A stretch of 60,000 nt of DNA from positions 4,438,312 through 4,498,311 of the forward strand of contig NC_092675.1 of the NCBI RefSeq assembly GCF_964355755.1, written 5' to 3'. The stretch comes from Antedon mediterranea. Its lineage: Eukaryota > Echinodermata > Crinoidea > Comatulida > Antedonidae. Below are positions 13,701 to 28,700 of the stretch, piece after piece (positions within the stretch are counted from its first letter, which is position 1; every line of letters starts with the position of its first letter). The position numbers and the translations under genes were made by a program. The notes below the pieces were generated by a model, which had not been told where the DNA came from, searched no databases, and was given only the letters and a program-made list of their open reading frames with translations.

Positions 13701-16700
13701 GTAGCTGTCTGCTAATCGTGGTCGTGTCTTTTCATTGGTTAAGGTTAAAATCACAGATGCATCACTGGATTAGCGTTATTAAATCTATCTCTCCTGCTAG
13801 AGTTATTAACGCCACTGGTGCAGCGTAACAGCTCCCTAACGCTAATCCGCGGCCTATTTTAGACACAAAATTATGTACGCCGCTTACATAACGCCACATT
13901 AACGCTGTGAGTTTGAACATACCCTAAGAGTGTTTAGTTATTTATATCTTGAGCATTATGGTTACTTTAATCAAATCCATTAATCAAATTTGGTGGACAG
14001 GCAGACAGACAGACGGACAGTCAGTCAATCATCTTCAGGTATTCTTGTGTAGTTTATAAAGATTTATTATTCTAGTGTTATTCTCGTTTCGATTTTGAAA
14101 ATCAACAAATGTCTGAACAAATTTAAAAATCTATAACAAATAAATTTTCCTAATTTTCCAACTAAATTACAAATGAATTTTATAATAGAGATACTGATTT
14201 ATTTATTGATGCCAATAACACACATTTATAGATTTTATGCAAATTTACATTTGAAAAAAAATTATTGAACCTTATTAATATTCATAGCTCTTTTATATTT
14301 TTTTTTTGGAGTGATGCTTGAGTTAGTTTTATATCATTTTGGATTACTAAAGCCAATGATTGTGTTGATTTTCCACATTTCATTCAAGAGATTAAGCTGG
14401 TCTGTTACAAAGTTTTATCTCCACTTATATACTTGCTACAGTTCTTTTTAATTAGAAGTTCAATTCATCAGAAGAATAAAGTAAGTACGTTTGTGTATGT
14501 TTTGTAGAGAAAAAATATTTCTGAAATACTATTAATTTAAAGGGTAAAGAAATTAAATAGTATTTCTATTTATTTTACATAAATTGAACAATAGTGATGG
14601 AATCATAATTTTAAATACTGTAAATCATTATTCAAAAAACATAATGTTAATCATGGTATTGAAGTTGCAAAATAGCTTAAAATAGGTTATGGATATGAAA
14701 AACTAGAAAACGTTGAATTGCTTAGGGCCTGTTCATACCTACAGAGTTAAGCCCTGTTCATACCTACAGAGTTAAGCTCTGTTCATACCTACAGAGTTAA
14801 GCCCTGTTCAGACATAGAGTGGTAAATTTGTATTTTACATGGCACACAACTCTTAACTAGGAAAAGATGAATGGAAGCCATCTTGCATGATATTGTGTTA
14901 GTACGAAAGCTCCAGATATAAGACTAGGGTATGAGAACACTTATGATACAAAAATAATGCACCAATAACTTTGACTTAAGTCAACCAATCAAATTGTTTC
15001 CCACGTTTTTTTAATTTTTGCCTCAACCGGTGACCCTTCTTCAGTCTGTAACGATAGCTATAAATCTGTAGTTGGTTAAAAAAATCCAGGGCAGAGCAAT
15101 ATCAATAGCAAGTAAATAAAGATATTGCTATTACTTCTTCCTTCCTCCTTTCCAACATTGATGTCCTTATCTACACTTGCAAGAGAAAATCATTATCTTC
15201 TTGTGCTGTCCAGAATCTCATTTAAGTATATTTGTACATGGCTGAATTGAATTGACCCAGAGGGCCCAGTGGTGATCAGTGACTCTGATGTACTAGTATA
15301 CCGGGGTAACCCCCTACTCGTCTCGAAAGATGTCTTTAAACTGCACATGAGGCAGATGTGTACACTGAACCTATGGTTTACAGTTCCTTATCCGAGGAGA
15401 CTCGTTTTACCACCAGAACCATAGAGCGAGTGAGCCTCAAACCCTTGCTACATTATCAAGGCCTAACCAGTTAGAATATTCAAAACATTGATAGGGTGAC
15501 CTGCTATCTGTTTCATTCAAAACATTTTTAACTATTATACCCATGTCCACCCACACTCTTGCACCAGTTAAGCGTGGTTCCCACTAGAACGCAATGCAGC
15601 GTGATGTATGTATTGCGTAATCACAAGTGGAAACCGACGACGCAACAGTGCTGAAAAAATCTCAGGCTTGATTTCATGCAGGCGTTTTTTTACGTTGCGT
15701 TGCTAGTGGGATTTAGGAAAAAATCGAAAAGTGCAGCATTCTGTTTGTATGTAGAAAATACTTTTTGGTTATTTAGCAGAAAAGTGCTCATCGCCGAAAT
15801 ATTTGTAATAATTATAATATTTATTGGGAAAATATTTTAGCAATAATTACTGTATATAAATAAACTTGTTAACTTGTTACAGCAATTAGAGTGTTGATGT
15901 ACAATTAATCTCCAGTTTACACATTCCTATAAAGCCAAATATTGCCTTTTGTTCAAACTACAAAAGATTTGTCTAAGTACTATTGATATGATCATTAAAA
16001 AAATGCAAATTAATAATTTACAAATAAATTTTCCAATTATATCTTTTATTTCCAACGAGTAGGTAAACATCCATACGCATGTGGCCCTATTTAAAATCAT
16101 CAAATTTCCATGACAATAATACACAAATTTGAACACTTGAAATTCGGTATTAAATTTACACTGACGACCCCCTATCTTGCTTTCATCTTAAAGTATTCAC
16201 CAACCAGTTGGTCCTAATTACAAATGATAAATATTTATAACATATAAAAGAATGATTATCTTTTTATATTAATTTTAACATGTGCAAATATTACAAGAAA
16301 ACATATCTATTGAATTTAAATTTTAAGAAAATTGTGCTTTATCTTTTACAGATGGTCTCTTAATTATTTTCCCAAAGAAATTTTGTTAATCATAATCTTA
16401 ATTATTATTGTATTGATAATACAATGTAAAAACACATGTTTTTTTTTACAATTATTAAAGTCATAAAATTATTACATTAGGCCTATTCAAGTTATTTTTA
16501 AACTATTTAAAATTCTTCAACATTATAGGATATTAATATATCTCATTTAAGTTTGGATAATAAAATTTACCCAATCAACGTCAAGAAAGTTCACCAATGA
16601 AAATCCAATTTTATTTTTAGTAATAAATAGGCTGCAACATGGTCTTAATTGTTTTTAACACTAAAATAGTTTTCAGCAGAAACGACAGAAGGACATTTTT

Positions 16701-19700
16701 TGTGTGTTTAAAAACTTTGCAGACCCAATTTCTACAAAACATACCAGTAAATTGAGATTTACCCCTTTCTGTACAGTTCCAATTATAGAGCTCAGTTTTT
16801 ATTTTGTTGCTGGCCCAGTTTCTGCTGCAAAATCTTTCTTTTCTTTGCTGTTTTGATTCATCATATACCAAGATTGATGACTTATTCTGTGTATATAAAG
16901 ATCTGATGCAGAGCCTGTTGAAAGGTATTAGTTATAAAGTAATAACTTGTGCTAAAAATAATGACTACTAAATAATAATCACGTCATTGAGTTGAGTACA
17001 TGATATATTTCATGATTCATTTTATTTCACTTAAGTATCAGGTAAGCATGTAACAATAGAAAACAAGAAAAAGAAAAAGGGGTAGAATTGAGAAAACTTG
17101 ACAGATGTCCAAACTTTACTGGGAACAAGTTGATGAGAACTTGTGGCATATGATGTAAGCAAATCCTCAGAGTATACTTGGGGTTAAATGTACTTCTACA
17201 AACAGGTCAAGAACAAGACCTTCTGAAGTCATGTCAAAATACCTCTACAGTAGTTACCTCTGTAGTTTAATATTCTAGTACAGGTGACTATACAACAAGG
17301 GTCCACTGTTCCCAAATCTATGGGTCTAATGTTTTTATGATTATTGTAAAAATGGTAATAAGTGATAAATAAATAGGCAAACATTAAGGTGCAGTTTCTG
17401 ACCTTAAAACGTATTGTAATCTTGTATATGTATTTATTTGTTTGTTATATCGAGGGTCCTTACAGGGATGGATAGGCCACCCTCATTAAAGATGGTATTA
17501 AATAAATTAATATATCCATACCATAAACTATCCATTTATGTGGACATTTTTCAAAAGTATTACGAAATCATATAGTCATAATTTTTAAATATTAAGTACT
17601 TCGGAATAAAAAGAAATACATAGTGCTACAGAATCTTTGTCTGGGGTTACTTTTAATAGAATATAAAATTTAATTTACAAAGTTTCTTCCCAGGTGGATA
17701 TTATAAGGCCAAGAGTCCACCCAGACCATTAAATCAAGTTATTTATTGCAAAGATGTACAAAAACTGAATGGTCAAGAAAAGATGTGTTTAAAATATTTG
17801 GTTTGAGTTATGGCTTAGTGGACACCTGTTATTATTAAGAGTCTCAATTTGATATTTACTTTCCCCAATAAAATAAGTCATTTGGAGAAATTAAGTGCAT
17901 TTGGACTACAGTAGAATCCATCTTTGTGTTAAATGAATGAGGAGTCAATATATGTTTTAACATACAACCCATACTATTTATCTTTATTTTATTTTTTTTT
18001 AAAGTCTAATGTCTGATCATACATGTATGGTGTATATACCAGACAACTGTATGACCGTGTATGACTTCCTTTACTTCTCATAAATACTTTTTATAATTCA
18101 TAATCCAAGTCTTATATGCTTTTCAGACATTTTAAAATCTGCTCCCTGTAGTGGAAGCATACTTGTACATTCAATAGTTATTTAAATGAAATGTCTTTGA
18201 TACCAATGTGCGGTATATCATTACCTTCTAGATTGCGATTATGTCGGGTACACAGCACATGGGATCATAAGTATTAATGCATGTTTTAACTAAATCCCTT
18301 TCTTTTTACATTGTTTCTTGCACATGATTTTCATAATCTGTGCGGTTCCGATGGGAAAGCTGCTGTAAATATGTTAAGTACTTGCAGATGATGTTTAGTT
18401 AGATCTGATGGTGGTACTATGTTGTATTCTGTGCAACCACCTTACACAATTGAATCCTAGAGATTAACATGAAGTTGAATAAACTTGAACTATTTATTGT
18501 TTATTCTGTCATCTGTAATAAACTATTTGTAGGATAGTAAAGGGGGTTCCCCTAAAAACTTTGTTTTATAAAAAAAACTAAAGTAGCAAAAAAAAGTAGC
18601 AGCTAAGTTTGTAGATCTTATAACCAATTAAACTAGTGGAAACAATTTTAAAGTTCGTTTCAGAGCAAAAAATCTTGGTATGAGGGTCAATGGGAGTGAC
18701 TGTGAATACTTTTCAAATTAATAATTAGCCATCGAAAATATAGTTTAAATATGCATGATGATTATATATAAAAGAAGACAAAACAGCAACAAACTTTTAA
18801 TCTACTATTTGTATAGTAAGTGGGTTTTTGTGTTTGTGTGTGTGTGTGTCGGGGGTGGGGGGTGGGGGGTGTCAGTGTATTTTTCAATACAAATTTCTGG
18901 AATTTGGAACTGACTTATATTTGATTATGACTCATCAGTTTATTTTGTGAATAACTATTTATGACTGAAAGTAAAATTGTTTCATTATTATTGCTTGGAT
19001 TATTTTAGTCTGCCAAAGACCCAGCATGACTTGTAAGAAGAGCATCAGTTTTATATCATGCTGTGTGCTTGTAGATCAGATAGACACAACAGTTTAACAA
19101 TTTAGCCAAAAAGAAACAATTTTTCTTTTACTGTAGAACCTCTTCTATTAGGAAGGCATCTTCACCACTCAACAAAGTGTCAGTATTGTTACGTTCTCTC
19201 TACAGTATCAAAATTTTTTGACAAAAAAAAGTGTGATTTGCCAATATTTGGTGTGATATTTAAAATATGGTGAGATATTTAAAATATGGTAATGATATGA
19301 TATCATCATGTCCATATATGGCTTTTTTTACTGTAAACAGATCAGCTATAACAATACTGCATATGATTAAACTACAACAAACACCCATTGGGCCTTGTTG
19401 GGTACGGAAGGTAGAGTAGTAGAGAAGAAATTGTTGCATTATCTTGAAGTAAACATAAACAAATTCATAGAAAAATTACTATCAGTACTTTCATCACAAA
19501 CAACAGTTCAGTTGTGGCAATAATTATAGGAATATCCATATGACACACTATTGACTGGACAGTGGAAGCAGAAGGTGTAACTTGGGCTGTTTACAAAATG
19601 TTTAAGCATCCAGAACACGCTGCTGGTGCCAGAACATCCTCAAATCTAGTCGGTTATTTACAAACAAAATGTGATTAACATTTTAAATTTGTGTGCAAAA

Positions 19701-22700
19701 GTAGCATTTGCATAGAATTCTAACAAAAAACTTTATTTATATTGAAAGGTCATGACATGGTCCAAAAGGACCAGTGTGTACCCTGCAAATCTGCTCGGTT
19801 AACTCTGAACTCTGACGCCCTTCTAAATCCAGGGACAGTCAGTCAAAACTCTCAAAAATCTTGAACATGCCCTCATGCACTGAATAGACATTTTATAATT
19901 AACAGAAATATATATACAGTAGTTGTGCTAGGTAGAGCTTGTTTTCTCTCAGTCTATTTCAATTTTCTAATAAATTTATTTTTCTTTCAATTTCAGAGAG
20001 GTCTGGGGAAGGCAACACATGTAATGGTTTCAACCAGCATATACAACAAGTATCAACATTGTCTGATCGCACTGTTATGCCCCCACCACAAGGACGTTAC
20101 CCACTGAATAATCACCATTCTAACAGGTCAATATCAGGGCAATCTCCAACCCCAAGTGAGATAACAAACATCCGCTACACACCTCGCAACGGCACAATGA
20201 ATGTGTTAGGATCCATTGGTGGTACAAGTACCAACTTTTCTGGTGGATTGAATGGTGTAATTAAACAAGAAGTACACTCTAATGGCTACAGACATTTACC
20301 AAGTTTGACCCCACAAACAAGTGTTGGTCCAAGCTCTCACGCGGGCAGTGAGATTGGTGACAATTTACAGCCTAGTTCAGCATTGTCACACTATGCTTCT
20401 AGCAACATCTCACTTTCGCCATTTCCACCAGAATTTTCACCAAGTAGCTCCAGTTTTGCCAGTCCACGTCATTCAGCAAGGTCGGCAAGGTCACGCAAAC
20501 GTACATTATCTGTGTCGCCTCTGTCTGCCGATGGCATTGACATTTGTCAACTTATCCGTACAAGCCCAACATCATTGGTTGCGTTTATTAATGGGTCGCG
20601 TGGTTCATCTGCATCACTTTCTCCATCCCCTGGAATGCATGGTGAATATGGACATTTATCTGCCCGGAACAATATCAGTCCCATGTCAGTTGCTTCATCT
20701 TGCACACAGAATTACCAGCAACCTCCTCATGCGGATCTGACAACATGTCCTCCACCTCCTCCTTACCATCCTCCAAAACAACAACAGCAGCAGCAACAGC
20801 AACAACCACAAGAAGATTATAATGTGTACCAGCACATGCAACAGATTGAGCAAGGGCCTTTGAGTGCTGCAAATCAACCCATGCCGAGTCAATTGATTGT
20901 GCAGTCAAGAGATCAAGCCATGCAAGAACTCTGCACAGATTTCTCCACATACAAACAGGAACCTATGGATATATATCCACAAACATCTTCCTACCAACCA
21001 AATCAGTCTTTTCCAAACACAAGCACTTTTGCTGCGAATACTGCAAATTTTCCTGTTAGTACATACGAGCCGTCGTCGGCTCCATACCAACAAGAGCCTC
21101 ACTTCTCACAACCTAATAACAACTACAACCAACAGGGTAACTCATTTGCTATTGCACCATCCATTATGCCATCAAACAATATGGGAGCTTCAATGACACC
21201 TAACTACCATCCACCTCATCCATCTGTTGGCTTTGAACCAAACCTGCCACCAATTGGTATGGCTAATCATCCAGAACCTCTTCCACCCCCTCCTCCATAT
21301 AATCAACACATAGATACAACCAATCCAGTGGTTAGCAACAGACAGACACAAGATTCTCCATCATCTGTCAATACAGACCAGACAGAGGTTGACAGCAAGC
21401 TGCATTTGTGTAAGTGGATTGATTGTAATGCAGCATTCGAGGAGCAAGACGACCATGTCAGACACATCGAGAAAGTTCATATAGACCAACGTAAGGGAGA
21501 AGATTTCACATGTTTCTGGCAAGGTTGCACTCGACGATACAAACCCTTCAATGCACGTTATAAATTACTGATTCACATGAGGGTTCACTCTGGAGAGAAA
21601 CCAAACAAATGCACGGTATGTTTGATTTTTATTAAATCGCTTTTTTACATGCTAATTAAAAGATTGCACTCCAATACACCGATGTTTGTTTCTTATCATA
21701 TTCCCTTGTGCTTTGGTTGAATGCTTTTCAACTTAACTATCTTTTAAAGTCCTAAAACAGTGGTTTGATGTAGATTTCTGTGGATATAAAACAGGGCTGA
21801 ACACTTAAGTGTTTATACCATGTCATCGATTTTCTCTCAATATGTTATTGCTCAAACAGTCATCTTTAATATATTAAAGCATTTCCATTTTGAATAAAGC
21901 ATTATGGTCAAATAATATACTGTACAGGAGTTGTGTAAAGTAATAACTTAATTAATATGCTACTTTATTTCAGTTTTTCAACATGCACTTTTTATAAAGA
22001 TATACAATTATGCTAGCAGTGGCATGTCATTGATTTGTGATGGAGAAACTTATTGTTGTGGATTCCTAACTTATTTTAACAATAAGGAAATTCCAGTGAG
22101 ATGCTTTAAAACACAAGAACAATAGCATCATCATAAATTGGTGATGATAACATAGATTTTTATGAATACTTAAGCTTTAAACATTATGTAAGCTTAGAGC
22201 ATCTCCCTGGTAAGATATAGAATTTCTGTCTGATTGTGGTATGTAGATTGAAAATTTACTACCCCATAGAGAATTTAAAAGCATGATTTTAACACAAAAA
22301 GGCACCTGTTTCTGTCTCTCTACATATAAAATCTCCTAAATTGTAAGGAAACAATTTCTTAATATAATATTTAATATTTAACATTAACCAAGACAGATTT
22401 TACTATATTTACTATTTTACTTAAAAAATTGCAAAACATATTGTGTGTTTCCAAAATATATAATATTTACTATTCTGCTCAAAGATGGTAGCAGCTGAAT
22501 TAGAAAAGATTTTAATAGTTGTTGCGATGGATTTCTGCTGGCTAAACTATTCCAAGAAAGGAATAAAGCTAAACAGTGTCAGGTGTACATTAAGAATCCA
22601 TGTACATTCATGCTAACCTACATCAGTGAACCCATTGAGTTCAGTGTCCAAATACTTGTGTCCAAATAGCTATGTTGTTGAATTCTAATTTAATAGTTGC

Positions 22701-25700
22701 TATTATATAACACCTAAATAGATTCCTGTCATTTGATTGGATGATTATTGATCACGTGGTGTCTGAGTAAACTTAATGTTAAACAATCATGTAATATCCA
22801 ATCATCCGGAAGCAGCAACGCGAGGAGGCGTGACCCCCGCTTCAACACAACAACAAGAAAATTGAGATATGTTGCATTTTTTCTCTTTTGAATAATGATA
22901 TTGCTAAATAACCTACTTGATGCAGACTCTTCAAACAAAAAATGGAGAGTTTTAAAAACAATTTCATCTTTCATGAATGTCTCAACCCATTAGTAAAGAA
23001 ATACACAACAACAAACATTGAGCTTCCAGGAATTATAGTTTTACATCACATGTTTTTAAAATGCATGTTCGGTCATTGTGCTTTTCTGTTTTTAAAACAC
23101 AGAATCCTGTAAACATTGTTGAAGGAGTGTACGATAGTTGTTTTTGTCATAAATGGAAAGCAGAACATTTGTTATAAGGACATTGACCACAAACATACCT
23201 CAAAATGCCATCAAGTTCCACATAAGTAACTCACTCACTCTGTGTATCATAACATTCACTAGTAACAAACGTTCCACTGCATGTTTTTATATATCAAAAA
23301 ATTATTATATAAACATGTTTTTTTATGTACTTTCTTTGTTTACTACTTCTGATCCTTTTATAAATCAAATTGTCAATTTTAGTACAAATGTTCTAGGACC
23401 ACCTGTCGAACTTCTTGGTGCATTGAAGTAAAAACTACCAGATATATAAGTTTAAATTGAACATTGTGTGTGTCAGTCTATTACGTGACTAGCTTACCTG
23501 GATGAACCCCTTCAAGGGGAGAACATAACCGAAAAATAAAAATTTATTCCTGAACTCCTTTCCAAGACAATGGTGTCGCCCCTGAACCATGCCCTCAGGT
23601 GGGCGGCAACGCCCCTGCATATCTCACCATTGATTTTGAACTCGATTTTGAGACCTTTATAAACATAAACATAATCTTCATTGTGAATGTGAATTACAAG
23701 TTAAAATTACATATGAGCTAATTTAGATTTCATATTTTTATTAGACTATGCTTACAAATTCCAAGATTTGTCTCTGCATATTTTCATGTTCTCTGATAAC
23801 AACAAAATACTGGTATTTTTGTAGTTTTTTATGATGAAAAAACATTTTAAATATGTAGCACTGAAATAGCCATAAATACCTCCCTGGTTTAGATGACCGC
23901 AAACTGAGCTTAAGCAAGCAAAAATACAACATTCTTGACAAAATTAGGTTGCCAAACTGGTATGTTGTCAACAACTTATTTTACCATGTAAACAAAATTG
24001 GAAGAGCTGGCAATTTAAATGTAAAGTTAAAGATTAAAATGGGAGTCATCACGCCATACTTTGTTGAATGGTTGTCATGTCTGAGTATGACAAGCATGTA
24101 CAAAAAACAGACACATAATATCCTTTGTTTACCAACCTTAAAGTAACATTAGGAATTGGAATAGGAATTGTTTGCTGTAAATTAGGTTTATAAATAGTGC
24201 CATGTTAAAAGGTTACAAATAACAGGTTTAAGAAAAAACAAGGACATTTGCTTGTTACAACTTTGGAAAGTAATAATCTAGTCCATTTCGTCCCTAGCTT
24301 ACCTGGATAAACCGACAATAGCCTTTCTCCTCGAAGATATAACTCGAAAAAGTAGAAATTTTCAACTGGAAATATTTGTTTTGTTATTTTAAATTGAATA
24401 TATTTTCCATTATTTGCAGTTTTTTCGATTGTTTGTATTTCAACAATTGCAGTTTGTTGGAATATAGAATAATTGACAATAATACCAAATACAGTTATCA
24501 TGAAAGTCCTATTAATTACAATGTGTAATAACTTGTCAATTAATCAATCAATCAATCAACCTTGAGCCATAATCACTAACATATCATTCATCATCAAATG
24601 ATTGATTACTCAGTTAAATATAGACAATCAATCAATCAATTATTTCAATATAGAATTAGCTAATTTAAATCAATCAAATAAACTTTCAAATTTTTACAAG
24701 TTATGTAAAATCTTAAAACATTAAAAAAAAAATTAAAAATTGGCAGTAGGGTAATGCTGTTTTATTTCATCAATCATCTTGAATATCATTTTATATCTTG
24801 TTACAGTATCAAATTGTTTCTCTGAAATGAGTTTGTTGAACTAAAAGTACCATACTTAACTATAATCTATTTTTGTATTTTATTAAAGATGCATGATCAG
24901 TGTATAACACCCACAGCTTTCTTTTTCTTATTCCGCCCACAAAATCCTGTTTAAAGAGTTGTTTATGAAAATCAAACTTAAGGATGTTAGATTTCCTTCT
25001 GGACATCAGTCATCACTTAATTTATATTAAATGATATTGAATATATGGTTATTATTTTTCCATGTGTACATCTTTTCTCTCTCCTTGGATAGTCAAAGCA
25101 AATATACAGATGTGTAATAAGTAAAAGGTTACTGTGTACCTGTCTCTACTGTAAAGTTGTTTTTATTTCCTAACTGATGTTTATTTGTCAAACCAGGCTC
25201 CAACAGGTCTTGTTAAATATCATGGTTATTCATTTCATAATGCGTCTTTCATAATCTAGTCTGTAGCTTGTGCAATCCTTTACTGTATTTCATTCCTTCA
25301 TTTACTTTGTTCTACTTTCCTTGATTTATCTTTCTACTTAATCCTTATTTTCCACCCATCATTCTTTTCTTCTTTTTCTTTTTCCTTCTTTTTCTCCTTT
25401 TTCCTTTCCTTTCTTTTTCTCTTATTCTTTTCTTTTTACTTTTCCCTTCTTTTCCACCCATTTTTCTTTTCTTTTTTCTTCTTTTTCTCTTATTCTTTTC
25501 TTTTTACTTTTCCCTTCTTTTCCACCCATTTTTCTTTTCTTTTTTCTTCTTTTTGTCATATTCTTTTCTTTTTACTTTTCCCTTCTTTTCCACCCATTAT
25601 TCTTTTCCTTTCCTTTCTTTTTCTCTTATTCTTTTCTTTTTACTTTTTCCTTCTTTTCCACCCATTATTCTTTTCATTTTCCTTCTTTTTCTCATATTCT

Positions 25701-28700
25701 TTTCTTTTTACTTTTTCCTTCTTTTCCACCCATTATTCTTTTCTTTTTCCTTCTTTTTCTCTTATTCTTTTCTTTTTACTTTTCCCTTCTTTTCCACCCA
25801 CTATTCTTTTCTTTTTTCTTCTTTTTCTCATATTCTTTTCTTTTTACTTTTCCCTTCTTTTCCACCCACTATTCTTTTCTTTTTTCTTCTTTTTCTCATA
25901 TTCTTTTCTTTTTACTTTCCCTTCTTTTCCACCCATTATTCTTTTTCTTTTCCTTCTTTTTCTCTTATTCTTTTCTTTTTACTTTTCTCTTCTTTTTATT
26001 CAATTATCCTTTATTGTTGTTACTTCTTCCTCATCCTTTTAAATGTTAAAATAAAATGTTAAATGTTATAAATTTTGTTTCTTTTTACTATTTCATTTTT
26101 TCTTGTCTTTCCATCATCTTTTTCTTCTTTTTACTTTCTTCCTTCCATCAACCTTTTTTTTTCCCATTTTTGTCTGTTCTTCAATTCACCTTTTTCTTGT
26201 ACAGATCTACAGTAGTTCTTTTAATTCACCATATTAGCCTAATGCCCTAGGCTTTCTTAACCTTGACCATTGTAAGGTTTGTTAATAAATAATATATTCT
26301 TACCTAATCTCCCTACTTTCCCCCATCCCGTTTGGATCCACCCCAGAGCCATCATTCTAAATTCATGATGTATTAATGTAGTACAGACAAACATTTATGA
26401 ACCTGCAGACAACATCTAGAGTAACTTGATTTAAGTAAAACAATTTCCTTTAATGCATCATGCTATTTTGGTGTTAATATCGTAATAGAAAGGTTACTGT
26501 TTAACCCATAATGTTACCAGACCGGACTATTTTCCCCATGGCTATCACAACATTCATGAGAACAAAATTTCTACATATTTTTATACCACCGGAGTCTGAA
26601 ATAAGAAATCGTAGACCCCGTTTGTTGATCTTTGTATCATTACCTATAAAAAAAAATAAATAAAAAGTAAATCATGAAAAACATGTTCTCTCCTAATCAT
26701 CTATTATTAATTTTGTTACCTCTTGATATGTCCGACTACTAAATTCTGAAGATGTATCCTATATAAACAGAAATAATAAATTGTACCTTTCGTGGTACCA
26801 TTTTTTACTCACTTCTATCAAGATTTGTTTCAGTATGTTTACAAGATGACAATCCAACCATTCACTTTTTATAGGACCTTATTTTCTACATGAAATGATT
26901 CATGTTTTGTCGTAATACCATGTCACGTTAGGGTCAATAACCTCTCTGATTGACACCTTATATATCCTATAGCATCAGCCTCAAAACATAAACAGTGATG
27001 ATTTCAGTAGGCTCCAACCACAGCCTACAGAAGGTCACATACTCCACAAAGCTAGCCTGTCAAACTTATTACTTCCCTGGAGTTGAATTTCATGCCCGCG
27101 AGGCTTGCCTCCCAACTGAAGAATGGTTTTAATTATAATCCTGTTAACTTGATCTTCAATTGGCCATAGACATTTATGTATGTTCAAATTGAATTGTTAT
27201 TATTATTAGTTGACAAATTTTGAAATTGAAAACCAATTTTTTTGTTTCCAGACTTTGAACCTGAGTATTTTTAATTTGCTTTATGATTTATCTCATATTT
27301 GCTTAGTTTTTTCATATGATTTTAGAATATTATGTTTACTAAACTAAAGTACAAAGTTAACTACAAATCAGTTGTATTTCTTCCTGTATGACCTGAATAC
27401 TGAAGAGTTAGGATGCAATAATTATTGAAAAATCTAATAGAGGAAGCAATATTTCTATTTTTTTTTTTACATTTAGGGCCTAAATTTTCTTAGGTCTTAG
27501 GTGATTAATTTTGTAATTGGGTAAAATTTATATACATTGAATATGATCTTGTGCTATTGAAACGTAAAACATCAAAATAATACTGCTTGTAACTAAGCAA
27601 TAACCTTGTATCTAAGCAGCCATTGGTTGCTAAGCAACCATTTGGTTTCCTTGTAGTGACCCTCTAGTTTACACAAATTGCCAGCAAAGCAAAACCATTT
27701 TTAAAATATGTATTATATAACAGTATATTTGTTATTACATATTTTCAATTAAATATGAGCATGTGATTTAATTTTTATTACATATCGTTTAAGTTCTGTG
27801 TGAATATAAATAACTACCTGTATTGAGATAATAACTTGGTCTAAAAGTTGATAGGAAAGGCATTATAGACATTAGAAAGAAATAACTACAGTAGCTAGTT
27901 CTACGTTGTTATTTTTAATTTCAAACAGTAATTAAAAAAAAAACCAGATACAAGTTCTGGTTGATATTGTATTGATGGCACCTTGCACTTTTAAGATGTT
28001 TATTACCACTAAATCCCCTTTGCCCTTTATTCAATTCTCTAACCTAGACACACTTGTTACAACAACAACCCAGATATAATTGTACAGTATTAACTTTAAT
28101 AATGATATTGCAAGAAACAACAATACCAGATTAAATCCACGCTTATCACTAAAGAACTCAATTTTTACGAGTCTTTTTTAGCCACACTTATACAAAACAA
28201 GTACCATGCTTAAACTAGGATTATCTATTCTACCTATACATTTTATTTACAATATACCAGAATGCTATTTTTCTATTTACGTTATTGTTCAATAAAGTTT
28301 ATTGAAAAATCACAATGAGATTATTTAAAATCTTATAATTGTTGTTTACGCTATCAGATTATAAGGCTTGCTCAATAAAAGTGTTTTTAACTTTTAAATC
28401 CAAAACATGTTTTGTTGAAATGATTTTATTTCTCATGTAACCTAGATAAAAACATCATAAAAATTTGTACATATCTTTAGTAGTTCAAATAATTTAAAGA
28501 AGGGTTAAATCACAGGTAAAGTATATTAAGTATATACTGTATTATCGGATGTAATAAACGATAAGACTACAAAGAAACAAAGAAAATGCTGACAAATCTG
28601 CTGGCTAAATTTGTTGTAACTGTGGTTTTTAAAAGGGTAAAGTACACCATTTAATTACTATAATTATTAAAGGACTGACAGTCTGTCTGAACAACAATTT

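Larger units (their letters stand above)
1755..19996 (+). other. GLIS intron 1 (18.2 kb), phase 1
   Basis: Defined by donor gtatag at 1755 and acceptor at 19996. I found no coding exon inside. It carries the hAT-like element in a degenerate duplicated segment, MITE copies 1-4, the 293-bp and nested palindromes, repeats B, C and D, AT microsatellites (about 7815-7840 and 12760-12790) and G-rich tracts. The rest is plain AT-rich sequence. Confidence 0.85.

Noticed and set aside
19939-19996. Upstream extension of the GLIS exon 2 frame starting [14 protein letters not shown] (possible signal peptide and alternative start)
   Set aside because: This is the AT-rich polypyrimidine tract and acceptor of intron 1. 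Exon 1 joins in matching phase at 19997, so the segment is intronic.
25553-26062. 169-residue frame rich in Phe, Leu and Ser resembling membrane segments
   Set aside because: Pure consequence of the polypyrimidine repeat (TTT, TTC, CTT, TCT codons).
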